Of a stretch of 64,000 nucleotides of DNA, positions 1 to 8,617 are shown piece after piece. The position numbers and the translations under genes were made by a program. Origin of the DNA: Deltaproteobacteria bacterium UBA1386 (GTDB lineage: Bacteria > Desulfobacterota > Syntrophorhabdia > Syntrophorhabdales > Syntrophorhabdaceae); the NCBI GenBank assembly GCA_002305765.1, contig DBQU01000025.1, forward strand, positions 71,251-135,250. Reading direction: 5' to 3'. The notes under the pieces were generated by a model, which saw only the letters and a program-made list of their open reading frames with translations, made no database searches and had not been told where the DNA came from. Numbering within the stretch: the stretch's first letter is position 1; every line of letters begins with the position of its first letter.

Positions 1-492
1 GTGAAATCGATGATGGGGTCCTTTCCCCTGCTTCAGCTCGTCCATTTTGACGCCCATTGCGACCTGAGGGACGAATACGAGGGAGAGAAGCTCTCTCACG
101 CCACGGTGATGAAGCGCGTCAGGGAACTCGGCATATCGGGGATGCACCAGATAGGCATACGGTCGGGTACACGGCAGGAGTTCGCGGAGCTGTCACCTGT
201 TCACTCGCCCGACGGGCTGGCCGGAAGCCTCGAAAGGGATATTCCCATCTATATCAGCTTCGACATCGACGTTTTCGATCCATCTCTCATGTCCGGTGTC
301 ACGACCCCGGAACCGGGAGGGCTGATGTTCGGGGAAGTTATGGATTACCTCAGCGTCCTCAAGGGGATGGATATCGTCGGCGCCGACCTCGTGGAACTGG
401 CCCCGGACTACGATACCACCTTCGTTTCCTCCGTATGTGCCGCCAAGGTCGCGAGGGAGATCGTCATGCTCTTGCACTCCGGAATCAAATAG
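1..492 (+). CDS. agmatinase/arginase-family ureohydrolase, C-terminal part
   Basis: This is the C-terminal ~163 residues of a ureohydrolase whose 5' end lies outside the window. The family motif HFDAHCDLRD near the start supplies Mn-binding Asp/His ligands, and SFDIDVFDPS around residues 86-95 supplies the remaining Asp ligands. Family members are about 290 aa, so roughly the first 120 residues, including the GGDHS-type motif, are missing. The GTG at base 1 is therefore unlikely to be the true start. The enzyme would hydrolyse agmatine to putrescine and urea. That reading rests on the next two genes, which form a putrescine-consuming polyamine pathway. Arginase or formiminoglutamase cannot be excluded from the fragment alone. 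Confidence 0.85.
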   Translation: MKSMMGSFPLLQLVHFDAHCDLRDEYEGEKLSHATVMKRVRELGISGMHQIGIRSGTRQEFAELSPVHSPDGLAGSLERDIPIYISFDIDVFDPSLMSGVTTPEPGGLMFGEVMDYLSVLKGMDIVGADLVELAPDYDTTFVSSVCAAKVAREIVMLLHSGIK

Positions 493-527
493 ACCACGAT
501 CGATTCGCTTTTCAGGAGATAAGGACT

Positions 528-1763
528 ATGAACAACAAGGACCATGGAAGGATCATGATAATCGGGGCGGGAGGGGTTGCCACGGTAGCCGCCCACAAAT
601 GCGCGCAGGTGCCCGAAGTTTTCGGGGAGATCCTCATCGCCAGCCGGACCCTGCGGAAGTGCGACGCCATCAGGGACGACATCAGGCTGAGATACGGCAG
701 GGATATCGGGACGGCGAAGGTGGACGCCGACAACGTCCCGGAGCTTGTCGCTCTCATAAGGTCTTTCGGGCCCGACGTGGTCCTTAACCTGGCCCTGCCC
801 TACCAGGACCTTCATATCATGGATGCCTGTCTCGAGACAGGGGTTCACTACATAGACACGGCCAACTACGAGCCCCTCGACGAGGCCCATTTTGAATACA
901 GCTGGCAGTGGGCGTACCAGGACCGGTTCCGCGAAAAGGGGATCATGGCCCTTCTCGGTTCCGGGTTCGACCCCGGGGTGACGAACGTTTTCGCAGCGTA
1001 CGCCCGGAAGCATCTTTTCGACGAGATACACTATCTTGACATCCTCGACTGCAACGCGGGGACGCACGGCCACGTCTTCGCCACCAACTTCAACCCCGAG
1101 ATAAACATCCGCGAGGTCACGCAGGTGGTGCGCCACTGGAGACAGGGGGAATGGATCGAGACGCCCGCGATCATAGAGGACGGCAGCGTACATTTCACCT
1201 TCGACTACCCCGTGGCGGGAAACAAGGAAAGCTATCTCCTGTACCACGAGGAACTGGAATCCCTCGCCAGGAACCTGAAGGGGCTGAAGAAGGCCAGGTT
1301 CTGGATGACCTTTTCCGAGAACTACCTGACTCACCTCAGGGTCCTCCGGAACGTGGGAATGACGAGGATCGACGAGGTCGATTACGAGGGGAACAGGGTG
1401 ATCCCGATAAAGTTCCTCAAGGCCCTGCTTCCGGAACCGGCCTCGCTGGGCACGAAATACACGGGGAAGACCGTCATCGGCAACATCATGACGGGTGTGA
1501 AGGACGGCAACACCATTACCCGCTACATCTACAATGTCTGTGACCACGAAGAGGCGTTCAAAGAGACGGGCACGCAGGCTATCGCCTACACGACAGGCGT
1601 GCCCGCCATGATCGGGGCGATGATGGTGCTCACCGGTGTCTGGCGGGGCACGGGCGTGTTCAACATGGAAGATCTCGACCCCGACCCCTTTATGGAGGCC
1701 CTGATGAAATACGGCCTTCCCTGGCAGGTCGTGGAGCACGCGCCCCTGCCGCAGGAGCCGTGA
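528..1763 (+). CDS. carboxy(nor)spermidine dehydrogenase, saccharopine dehydrogenase family
   Basis: A 411-aa saccharopine-dehydrogenase-fold protein. The N-terminus has the dinucleotide-binding motif GAGGVA at residues 13-18, and LGSGFDPGVTNVFAAYA lies in the middle. The family condenses aspartate semialdehyde with putrescine or diaminopropane and reduces the product with NAD(P)H to carboxyspermidine or carboxynorspermidine. The ATG at 528 has an AGGAGAT ribosome site about 7 nt upstream; longer readings of the frame have no such site. It lies 35 bp after the agmatinase and 7 bp before the decarboxylase, so the three form an alternative spermidine route that does not need decarboxylated S-adenosylmethionine. 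The substrate (putrescine versus diaminopropane) is inferred; the agmatinase favours putrescine. Confidence 0.88.
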   Translation: MNNKDHGRIMIIGAGGVATVAAHKCAQVPEVFGEILIASRTLRKCDAIRDDIRLRYGRDIGTAKVDADNVPELVALIRSFGPDVVLNLALPYQDLHIMDACLETGVHYIDTANYEPLDEAHFEYSWQWAYQDRFREKGIMALLGSGFDPGVTNVFAAYARKHLFDEIHYLDILDCNAGTHGHVFATNFNPEINIREVTQVVRHWRQGEWIETPAIIEDGSVHFTFDYPVAGNKESYLLYHEELESLARNLKGLKKARFWMTFSENYLTHLRVLRNVGMTRIDEVDYEGNRVIPIKFLKALLPEPASLGTKYTGKTVIGNIMTGVKDGNTITRYIYNVCDHEEAFKETGTQAIAYTTGVPAMIGAMMVLTGVWRGTGVFNMEDLDPDPFMEALMKYGLPWQVVEHAPLPQEP

Positions 1764-1770
1764 CGAACAC

Positions 1771-3111
1771 GTGGGTGCCGGACTCATCATCGAAGAGGCC
1801 CTGAAATATATCTCCGCGAAAGACGCCCGCGCCGCGGCGATGTACCATGCCCTTAACGACCGGAACAGGCGCAGGGTCCTCGGGGCCCTCGACGGAAAGG
1901 GCCTGAAGTCACTGACGCGTCTCGTCATGAAGGCGCGCTCGAAGGTCTTCCGGGAAGCGGAAGAGAGAACTCCCGGTGTCGCGGAGGGCATCGTACGCAC
2001 CCCTGCCTACCTCATCGACGAGAGCCTTATCGAGGAGAACATGCGTGTCCTGAGGTATGTGAAGGACAGGACGGGGTGCAGGATACTCCACGCCCTGAAG
2101 GCCTACGCGTCCTTTGCGACCTTCGGAGTGATGACGCCTTATCTCGACGGGGTGTGTGCCAGCGGGGCCAACGAGGCAAGGCTGGGCCGCGAGGAGTTCG
2201 GAAAGGAGGTCCACACCTTCGGTGCGGCATACACTGAAAAGGACGTACGGGCGGTCCTCAGGTATTCTGATTGCGTCATTTTCAATTCATTCCACCAACT
2301 CGGGAGGTATGGGGAGGCGGCGAGGCGTCTCGGGCGCCAGATCGGGCTTCGGGTGAACCCCGGGCATGCGGAGGTTCAGACGGCGATGTATAACCCCTGT
2401 GCTCCCCGTTCGAGACTGGGAGTGGTGCACGACGAGTTCGAGCGCCGCTTTCCCGCCGTTGCCGGCCAGGTTCAAGGCCTGCATTTTCACGCGATGTGCG
2501 AGCAGAATTCCGATGTCCTTCAAAGAATCCTCAAGTCCTTCGAACGTCTTTACGGGCGGTACCTGAAGGGCCTCAGGTGGGTGAACTTCGGAGGCGGTCA
2601 TCACATAACCAGGGATGACTACGACCTCGAACGCCTCATAGGCATTATCGATGCTTTTAAGGCAAGGTACGGGGTGGAGGTCTACCTCGAGCCCGGCGAG
2701 GCCAGCGTGTACCACGCGGGGGTCCTCGTCTCCACCGTGGTCGACATCGTGAGGAATGAAATGGAAATAGCCATACTCGACACCTCCGCGGAGACACACA
2801 TGCCCGATGTCCTTCTCATGCCGTACAGGCCTCACGTCATGGGCTCCGCCGAAGCGGGAGTGAAGAAGCACACGTACCGGCTGGCCGGCCCAAGCTGCCT
2901 GGCGGGAGATGTGGTCGGAGACTACTCGTTTGACGAACGGCTCCCGCGGGGCGCGAGGCTTCTTTTCACAGATATGGCCCTCTACAGCATCGTCAAGAGC
3001 ACGACATTCAACGGCATCGGCCTTCCCGACATAGCAGTGCTGAGAAAGGACGGCCGGGTCGAGGTGGTCAGGCGATTCGGCTACGGGGACTACCGGAACA
3101 GACTATCGTGA
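1771..3111 (+). CDS. nspC: carboxy(nor)spermidine decarboxylase
   Basis: A PLP-dependent, alanine-racemase-fold decarboxylase that releases CO2 from carboxyspermidine or carboxynorspermidine. Lys110 in HALKAYA is the expected PLP Schiff-base lysine. GGGHH near residue 275, EPGEA near 310 and GPSCLAGD near 375 match NspC-type enzymes. Homology with usual NspC proteins (about 380 aa) begins only around Thr77 (TPAYLIDES), so the GTG start at 1771 gives an extra ~70-residue, mostly helical N-terminus. An AGGAG lies 13 nt upstream, and the stop of the dehydrogenase is 8 bp before, so coupled translation is plausible. An internal start such as Met53 cannot be ruled out. Last gene of the polyamine operon. 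Confidence 0.88.
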   Translation: MGAGLIIEEALKYISAKDARAAAMYHALNDRNRRRVLGALDGKGLKSLTRLVMKARSKVFREAEERTPGVAEGIVRTPAYLIDESLIEENMRVLRYVKDRTGCRILHALKAYASFATFGVMTPYLDGVCASGANEARLGREEFGKEVHTFGAAYTEKDVRAVLRYSDCVIFNSFHQLGRYGEAARRLGRQIGLRVNPGHAEVQTAMYNPCAPRSRLGVVHDEFERRFPAVAGQVQGLHFHAMCEQNSDVLQRILKSFERLYGRYLKGLRWVNFGGGHHITRDDYDLERLIGIIDAFKARYGVEVYLEPGEASVYHAGVLVSTVVDIVRNEMEIAILDTSAETHMPDVLLMPYRPHVMGSAEAGVKKHTYRLAGPSCLAGDVVGDYSFDERLPRGARLLFTDMALYSIVKSTTFNGIGLPDIAVLRKDGRVEVVRRFGYGDYRNRLS

Positions 3112-3123
3112 AATACGGTTTCG

Positions 3124-3160
3124 GATTTCACGTTCAAGGTTCAAAGGCTCGACCGGAGGA
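3124..3160 (+). repeat. half element of the GTTCAAAG word family
   Basis: Just after the decarboxylase stop lies ACGTTCAAGGTTCAAAGGC, two adjacent copies of the GTTCAARG word. The same word builds the hairpin at 30.4-30.5 kb. No clear complementary arm follows here, so this looks like a partial copy. Low confidence as a discrete element. Confidence 0.4.
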
Positions 3161-3228
3161 GTGCCGGGCCCGCGGCTTGCGAACGCTGGGAGATGAACGT
3201 ACCGGCTCCATGGTTGAATAAAAATCTT

Positions 3229-3257
3229 TTGATTTACACATGCCATTTTGCGATAAT
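3229..3257 (+). promoter_or_regulatory. sigma70-type promoter of the PAS/LuxR regulator
   Basis: TTGATT (3229-3234), a 17-bp spacer, and GATAAT (3252-3257). Transcription would begin near 3264, about 34 nt before the ATG, with GGAGG at 3289-3293 as ribosome site. Confidence 0.6.
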
Positions 3258-3297
3258 GGAATTGATCCCCTGACATTGCATCTTCGCTGGAGGCCGG

Positions 3298-4998
3298 ATG
3301 AGTCACAGCAGGACCATTCTTCTCGTGGAGGTCGAGGCGGAAACCGCCGGGGCGCGGCGCCGGGCCCTTGAGAGATGCGGCTATACGGTCATCATCGTTG
3401 CGTCTAATGGAGAGGCTTTAGAGAGGGTCCGATCGGACCCTGGCATCGATCTCGTCATCGCCGGCGTCGACCCGGGAGACGGCATGAACGGCCCCGAGGC
3501 GGCCGAGGCCATTCTCGCAGAAAGGGACATCCCCGTCCTCTTCTATTTTCATCCCCGTTCTTTCAGACAGAATACCACGGACAGGACCGGGGGCCCCGTC
3601 TGTTACGGCTACGCCCTGGCCGGCTTCGGTGAGGCCCGGCTTCAGGTCCCGGTTCAGGCGGCTCTGGAGTTGCACCGGGCACACCGCCGGATGAAAGACC
3701 CGGATATGGCGGAAAGCGGCGGGGGCGACCGGGAGAGATACCGGGTCCTGATGGACCAGGCGAGCGATGCCATCATCATTGCCGATGTGAAGGGGAACTT
3801 CCTGGAGGTCAACCGCCGTGCCGCGGAGCTTCTGGGTTACACGAAGAAGGAACTGGTGGGCATGACCCCTCTCGACATCCACCCGAAAGAGGAGCGGGAA
3901 AGGGTGGCGCACCACTTCGCGGGGATAGCTGCCGGTCAGATAGAGGCCCTGTACGATACGAGCGTTCTGACGAAGAACGGAGATATCATCCCCGTCGATA
4001 TCACGGGCTCCCCGATCAAACACGGGGGCAGAACGCTGGTCCAGGGGATCTTCAGGGACATAACGGATCACAAGAGGATGGAGGATGATCTGAAGATGCA
4101 CCGGGACCACCTGGGCAAGGTGGTCGCGGAGCGCACGGCACGGATCAGGGAGGAGGTTGCCAGGAGGAAGAAGAAGGAAGAGCAGTACCTGGCCCTTGTG
4201 GAATCCGTAAGAGAGTGGATATGGGAGACCGACGCAAATTTCGTGCACACCTACGTGAGCCCCAGGGTGCACGACGTGCTCGGGTACAGTCCCGAGGAAG
4301 TGATAGGGAAGAGCCCCATCGATTTCATCCCCGCGGAGGAAAGGGCCCGGTCGCTGCCTGTCCTGAAGGACCTCCTTTCCCGGAAGCAGCCCTTTGCCGC
4401 ATTTCAGACCATGGGCCGCCACAAGGGAGGGCATTCGATATATATTCAGGCGAGCGGCATCCCTTATTTTGATGAGGCAGGCAATCTCCTCGGCTATCGC
4501 GGCAGCTGTCATGACATCACGGAGCAGAAGAACACGATGGATGCCCTGATGGAAAGGGAGAAGGAACTCTTTGCCAAGTCGCAGACTCTGGAAGAGGTCA
4601 ACGCCGCCCTCAAGGTCCTCTTGAAACAGAGAGAGGAGGACAGAAAGGAACTCGAGGGGAAGTTTGTTTCGAATATCAAGGAGATGATCCTTCCCTACAT
4701 CTTAAAGATACAGAAAAGTCAGCGCGACCCCCGGGTAAAGGCCTACCTCGACATCGCGACTGCCAATCTCAACGAGATCATATCGCCCTTTCTCAACACC
4801 ATTCGGCAATTGAACCTGTCCCCGCGGGAGATCGAGGTGGCCTCTTTCATCAAGGAAGGCAGGACGACGAAGGAGATAGCCCAGATCCTCGGTGTGGCCA
4901 CGAGCGCCGTCGATTCGCACCGGAACAACATGAGGGTCAAGCTGGGGCTCAACAAGAAAAAGGTCAATCTGCGCTCGTACCTTCTGTCCCTCAGGTAA
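3298..4998 (+). CDS. PAS-PAS-LuxR transcriptional regulator with degenerate receiver domain
   Basis: A 566-aa cytoplasmic regulator. Residues 5-130 have the fold signature of a response-regulator receiver, but key residues are gone. The acidic pair reads EVE (Val12 where Asp is expected), the phospho-acceptor aspartate is Gly56 (IAGVDPG where LMDIDLG is usual), and the conserved Lys is replaced in YALAGF near 105-110. PAS domains lie around 146-256 and 293-410, joined and followed by charged coiled-coil segments. A LuxR-type helix-turn-helix ends the protein (about 507-566, LSPREIEVASFIKEGRTTKE). There is no kinase domain, so signals are probably sensed by PAS and passed directly to DNA binding. 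The final ~150 residues are closely related to the small regulator at 6144-6653. Confidence 0.88.
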   Translation: MSHSRTILLVEVEAETAGARRRALERCGYTVIIVASNGEALERVRSDPGIDLVIAGVDPGDGMNGPEAAEAILAERDIPVLFYFHPRSFRQNTTDRTGGPVCYGYALAGFGEARLQVPVQAALELHRAHRRMKDPDMAESGGGDRERYRVLMDQASDAIIIADVKGNFLEVNRRAAELLGYTKKELVGMTPLDIHPKEERERVAHHFAGIAAGQIEALYDTSVLTKNGDIIPVDITGSPIKHGGRTLVQGIFRDITDHKRMEDDLKMHRDHLGKVVAERTARIREEVARRKKKEEQYLALVESVREWIWETDANFVHTYVSPRVHDVLGYSPEEVIGKSPIDFIPAEERARSLPVLKDLLSRKQPFAAFQTMGRHKGGHSIYIQASGIPYFDEAGNLLGYRGSCHDITEQKNTMDALMEREKELFAKSQTLEEVNAALKVLLKQREEDRKELEGKFVSNIKEMILPYILKIQKSQRDPRVKAYLDIATANLNEIISPFLNTIRQLNLSPREIEVASFIKEGRTTKEIAQILGVATSAVDSHRNNMRVKLGLNKKKVNLRSYLLSLR

Positions 4999-5054
4999 GG
5001 CGTATCCCTGCCGCACAAACACCATGACCGGCGACGAGATGATACGGGAGACCC

Positions 5055-5813
5055 TCAAGTGAACAGGATCGAAACAGGGATCCCTTTTTCCGTCAGTATA
5101 TCCTGGAGTTCACGGGCGGCAGCCCTCACGCGGGGCATGGACATGAGGGGGGCAAGCCCGGAGGAGCGAAGAAGACCGGCCACCTTTCCGGCGTAGTTCA
5201 GCCTGTCTATGAGGACCTCGTCGGCGGCCCCCTCGATCATTGACGCAAGGACTCCGGGGTCCATCGGGAGCAGAGGTCCTACAAACACGTATGTTCTGAG
5301 TCCCGCATCGTGCAGGGCCTTCAGGGCGACGACGCGGGAGGCGATGGAGGGGGCCCGCGGTTCAAAGACCTGCTTCACGTCTTCCCGGTTCGTTGTTATC
5401 GACAGGCCGACCTCCACGTGGGAGAGTTGCCTGAGGATGTCCGTGTCCCTGACGACGAGCGGGGAGCGGGTCAGGATATGGACCTCGAGGGGTGTTGGAA
5501 CGAGGGCGGACAGGCAGTCCCGGGTCAGTCGGTACCTCTTTTCCAGCGGCTGGTAGGGGTCCGTCACGGTGCCGATAAGGAGGGTGCCTTCCCTGACGCG
5601 TTTGAGCTGCCGGCGCAGGACGTGGGCCACGTTAGCCTTCACGTCGACGAAGTCGCCCCATGGTTCGGAATGTCCCGTAAACCGTTTCATGAAGGTCGCG
5701 TAGCAGTACCTGCATCCGTGGCCACAGCCAACGTAGGGGTTCAGGCAGTAATCGTAGCCCTCGATACCTGTTCTTGTAAGTGCGCTCCTTGCGGTTATCT
5801 CACGTATGTTCAT
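5055..5813 (-). CDS. radical SAM protein, SPL/Rv2578c-like
   Basis: A 252-aa radical SAM enzyme with the 4Fe-4S cysteine motif CGHGCRYC (CX3CX2C) near residues 28-35, preceded by LNPYVGC. This spacing and the following text (TVTDPYQPLEKRYRLTR) are typical of the spore-photoproduct-lyase-like/Rv2578c group, often called DNA-repair-like, whose substrate is mostly unknown. The ATG at 5813 (MNIREITARS) matches the usual N-terminus and has AAGGA about 10 nt upstream. The longer open frame (to 5963) is made of low-complexity, repeat-bearing sequence and is rejected. Convergent with the PAS/LuxR gene and divergent from the small LuxR gene. Function in this organism unknown. Confidence 0.85.
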   Translation of the reverse strand: MNIREITARSALTRTGIEGYDYCLNPYVGCGHGCRYCYATFMKRFTGHSEPWGDFVDVKANVAHVLRRQLKRVREGTLLIGTVTDPYQPLEKRYRLTRDCLSALVPTPLEVHILTRSPLVVRDTDILRQLSHVEVGLSITTNREDVKQVFEPRAPSIASRVVALKALHDAGLRTYVFVGPLLPMDPGVLASMIEGAADEVLIDRLNYAGKVAGLLRSSGLAPLMSMPRVRAAARELQDILTEKGIPVSILFT

Positions 5814-5926
5814 GACGGCTACGTCCTTCGCCGGACCGATTATTCTATCACAAAACCCTTCGGGAGTCTGCGTACCGCGGGAGGCGCGCAAACGAGCCTG
5901 CCTTTCGCCGGCGACCCATCCTCCCG

Positions 5927-5960
5927 TGTGCCCGTTTGCCCGCAGGGCAGACCCGTGAGC
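5927..5960. repeat. partial GGGCATACG-family element
   Basis: GTGTGCCCGTTTGCCCG followed by GGGCAGACCCGTGAG resembles the right arm of the 42.3-kb element (TATGCCCGTCTGCCCGTAGG). Only one arm is convincing, so this may be a decayed copy. Confidence 0.35.
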
Positions 5961-6052
5961 CACAAGGCGCCGACCCGTGGAGCACGGGGCCGCGCTGAAA
6001 GGGCGACGGCAGGCCAGATTCAGCCGATTGTCGGTTTTTTAATAAGATTTTC

Positions 6053-6083
6053 TTGACAAAGTAGCGTACCCTATATTTATATA
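6053..6083 (+). promoter_or_regulatory. putative promoter of small LuxR gene
   Basis: A perfect TTGACA at 6053-6058 is followed by an AT-rich block (TATATTTATATAA, 6072-6084) that offers -10 hexamers at 17-19 bp spacing. The exact -10 is ambiguous. Confidence 0.5.
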
Positions 6084-6143
6084 AGGACTTTGAGAATAGC
6101 CGTAACGAACCTCGGCTTTCATCCAGTTAATGCATCATGAGAG

Positions 6144-6653
6144 GTGACCATCATGAAATCCACAGCACCGAATGACTCCCCGAGAACAACGGCCGCGAGA
6201 AAGTCAGACAAAGAGACGGCGATGAGGATGCAGGCCCTTGAAGAAACGAACGAAGCCTTGAAGACCCTCCTCGCCCGCGGAGAGGACGATAAAAAGCTTG
6301 TTGAGGACAGGATCAAATCCAACGTGAAGGAACTCGTTCTTCCCTACGTGGATAAACTCAAGTTGACGGGGCTTACCGTTGAGCAGCAGACCTATCTCGA
6401 GATTATCGAAACGACGATCAAGAACGTCTTCTCGTCGTTCCTGCAGAAGATAACGTCGAAACAGTACCACTTCACGCCGAAGGAGATCCAGGTAGCCACG
6501 CTGATCCGCGAGGGGAAGACGACGAAGCAGATCGCCGATATCATGAAGGTGACACGCAGCGCCATCGGGCTGCATCGCCATCATATCAGGAACAAACTGG
6601 GTCTCGGCAAGGCAAAGGTGAACTTAAGGTCATACCTCCTGTCCCTGCAGTAG
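6144..6653 (+). CDS. small LuxR-type regulator, coiled coil plus helix-turn-helix
   Basis: A 169-aa protein with a charged N-terminal coiled coil (about 25-70), a helical linker (70-108) and a LuxR/GerE-type DNA-binding domain (about 110-169, FTPKEIQVATLIREGKTTKQ). It aligns end to end with the C-terminal 150 residues of the PAS/LuxR protein at 3298-4998, including the shared closing motif KVNLRSYLLSL. It has no sensor or receiver domain, so it may act as a constitutive partner, dimerise with the PAS protein, or be controlled by expression level. Met1 or Met4 could be used. The gene probably arose by duplication of the output half of its neighbour. Function is inferred from the DNA-binding domain only. 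Confidence 0.82.
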   Translation: MTIMKSTAPNDSPRTTAARKSDKETAMRMQALEETNEALKTLLARGEDDKKLVEDRIKSNVKELVLPYVDKLKLTGLTVEQQTYLEIIETTIKNVFSSFLQKITSKQYHFTPKEIQVATLIREGKTTKQIADIMKVTRSAIGLHRHHIRNKLGLGKAKVNLRSYLLSLQ

Positions 6654-6705
6654 GAACGGCCCGTTTCCCGACGGCGAAGACGTAACTATTGGCTGTAATT
6701 TAGTA

Positions 6706-6733
6706 TTGCCTCCCTATGGTTCTATGCTATAAT
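6706..6733 (+). promoter_or_regulatory. sigma70-type promoter of the CoA-transferase operon
   Basis: TTGCCT (6706-6711), 16-bp spacer and a perfect TATAAT (6728-6733). A start near 6740 would leave a leader of about 97 nt before the ATG at 6837. The leader contains no obvious riboswitch structure. Confidence 0.6.
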
Positions 6734-6836
6734 CAGCTTGCGAGCTTTCCACAGCATCATATTCGACCTAAAACTGAATATTGATCCACCGAATCAAAGA
6801 TGATCTTGACCCGAATATTCGTAAAGGAGAGAGCGA

Positions 6837-7814
6837 ATGAACAGGTATCCAGAGATCGCTGACAGGCTGATGGGTCTCGATGAGGCCGTTTCACGGTTCG
6901 TAAAAAATGGTTGCCAGCTTGCCATAGGGGGTTTTACCATAACCCGCAATCCGATGGCGGTCGCCTACGAGATCGTGCGTCAGAGGGTGAAGGACATCCA
7001 CCTCGTCTGCCATTCCCACGGGCAGGCGCTCGATGTCCTTGTGGGGGCGGGATGCGTCGGGAGGCTGGAGATAGCTTACGGCGGTAACGGGCGGTACGCG
7101 CCGACGTGTGTCAGGTTCAAGAAGGCTATCCAGCGTTCCGAGATCCAGTTCGAGGATTATTCCAACTACCAGATGTCACTCAGGTTTCTCGCTGGCGCGC
7201 TGAGCATTCCCTTTATTCCGACGAAGTCAGGGCTTGGCTCGGACCTCATGAACTACGAAGGTTTCCCGGCCGAGGTCAGGAAAGAGGAGAAGGTTGCAAG
7301 CAGGAAGTACGCGAAGATGGCAAACCCCTTCAGCGAAGACTGGGATGAGGTTGTCCTTCTGCCGGCTCTCACACCTGACGTCACCATACTCCATGCCCAG
7401 TATGTCGGGGATGACGGCACGGTCCGGATCAAGGGCCTGACCTTTGCCGATATCGAACAGGCCAAGGCGGCGGACAGGGTCATTATCACCTGCGAGGACA
7501 TCGTCCCGCGCTCTTTCATCAGGACGGACCCCGATCAGAACTCGTTGCCTCCCTTTTTCGTGGATGCCATAGTCAAGGTCCCCTACGGTGCCCATCCGAC
7601 GGCATGCTACGGCTTTTATGACTACGACCCGAAACATCTTAACCTCTATCGCAAGATGGCCGAGGATGATACCCTCTTCACGGAGTATCTTGACGAATGG
7701 GTCTACGGGGTCGGCTCCTGGGAAGACTATCTCACGAAGGTGGGAATGGAGATGATCCTCAAGATCAAGGCCAATCCGGTGATCGGGTACGCGCCGGGAC
7801 TCGACAGGAAATAA
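6837..7814 (+). CDS. gctA: CoA-transferase subunit A, glutaconate CoA-transferase-like
   Basis: A 325-aa family I CoA-transferase alpha subunit. Length and text (QLAIGGFTITRNPMAVAYEI near residues 27-46, IPTKSGLGSD near 126) match the GctA group, whose subunit is about 320 aa. With the beta subunit encoded 12 bp downstream it would move CoA between an acyl-CoA donor and a carboxylic acid in the cytoplasm. The ATG at 6837 follows AAAGGAGAGAGCGA. The true substrate cannot be read from sequence; glutaconate, 3-oxoacids or aromatic-degradation intermediates are all possible. In a syntroph such an enzyme often activates or releases acids at the cost of acetyl-CoA. Confidence 0.85.
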   Translation: MNRYPEIADRLMGLDEAVSRFVKNGCQLAIGGFTITRNPMAVAYEIVRQRVKDIHLVCHSHGQALDVLVGAGCVGRLEIAYGGNGRYAPTCVRFKKAIQRSEIQFEDYSNYQMSLRFLAGALSIPFIPTKSGLGSDLMNYEGFPAEVRKEEKVASRKYAKMANPFSEDWDEVVLLPALTPDVTILHAQYVGDDGTVRIKGLTFADIEQAKAADRVIITCEDIVPRSFIRTDPDQNSLPPFFVDAIVKVPYGAHPTACYGFYDYDPKHLNLYRKMAEDDTLFTEYLDEWVYGVGSWEDYLTKVGMEMILKIKANPVIGYAPGLDRK

Positions 7815-7826
7815 GGAGGTTGTCTC

Positions 7827-8612
7827 ATGATCCGGTACAGTGACAATGAAATGATGGCCCTGGCGGCGGGACGGTTCATAAAGGACGGCGACATAGTGTT
7901 CGCGGGTACGGGCGTGTCCATACTGGCGGCTACCGCCGCGAAGAGGATCTTTGCTCCGAAAGCGGTGATATTCTTCGAGACGGGAGGCATCGACCCGTCT
8001 CTCGACGAGATACCGATGGCCGTGGCGGACTTAAGAGTGATGGCCGGTACGTCGCTCAATTCCGGGCTCATAGAGGCCTTCTCCATAGTGGGCCATCGCA
8101 AGCTCCACACGGTCGCCTTCCTGGGGGCCGCCCAGATAGACCGGTACGGAAACCTCAACACGACGTGCATCGGTGATTACTTCAGGCCGAAGACCCGCTT
8201 TTCCGGAAGCGGGGGTGCCTGTGACGTGGCGACATTCGCATCCGGGGTTATCACATTCATGCAGCACGAGAAACGGAGGTTTGTCGAGAAACTCGATTAT
8301 CTCACCAGTGTGGGCTGGTACGAGGGCGGGGATTCAAGGAAGGAACTCGGCCTGAGGCGCGGGGGCGCCCTGGCCGTCGTCACCAATCTCGGCGTGCTCA
8401 GGTTTCACGAGGAGACGAAAGAGATGTACCTCGCGGAATATTTCCCGGGTGTAACGATAGAGAAGATAGTGGAGAGCACCGGTTTCCCCATAGACACGTC
8501 CATGGCTGTGGAGGCGGAAACCCCCACCCCGGGAGAACTCCAGATACTGCGCGAGGAGGTGGACCCCCAGCGCCTGATCTGCCAGGCCGTCCTCGAGACA
8601 CCGCAGAAGTGA
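7827..8612 (+). CDS. gctB: CoA-transferase subunit B, glutaconate CoA-transferase-like
   Basis: A 261-aa beta subunit of the same enzyme. In family I CoA-transferases the beta subunit carries the glutamate that forms the gamma-glutamyl-CoA thioester. Here the candidate lies in VIFFETGGIDPSL near residues 50-62, the position expected for GctB (Glu54 in the Acidaminococcus enzyme). The start at 7827 follows AAGGAGG, 12 bp after subunit A, so the two are translated together. The stop codon is followed after about 5 bp by the left arm of a long TTCAAGCG-word hairpin. Confidence 0.85.
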   Translation: MIRYSDNEMMALAAGRFIKDGDIVFAGTGVSILAATAAKRIFAPKAVIFFETGGIDPSLDEIPMAVADLRVMAGTSLNSGLIEAFSIVGHRKLHTVAFLGAAQIDRYGNLNTTCIGDYFRPKTRFSGSGGACDVATFASGVITFMQHEKRRFVEKLDYLTSVGWYEGGDSRKELGLRRGGALAVVTNLGVLRFHEETKEMYLAEYFPGVTIEKIVESTGFPIDTSMAVEAETPTPGELQILREEVDPQRLICQAVLETPQK

Positions 8613-8617
8613 AGACT

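Larger units (their letters stand above)
5814..6143. other. 330-bp divergent intergenic region
   Basis: The spacer between the radical SAM gene (minus) and the small LuxR gene (plus) holds GC-rich sequence with GTGTGCCCGTTTGCCCG around 5927-5943, related to the GGGCATACG-word hairpins at 17.7 and 42.3 kb. It also holds an AT-rich promoter for the plus-strand gene. No further gene is visible. Confidence 0.6.

Noticed and set aside
408..2000. 530-codon open frame on the minus strand
   Set aside because: It lies antisense to two well-supported polyamine genes, has no ribosome site and low-complexity composition; a GC-skew shadow.
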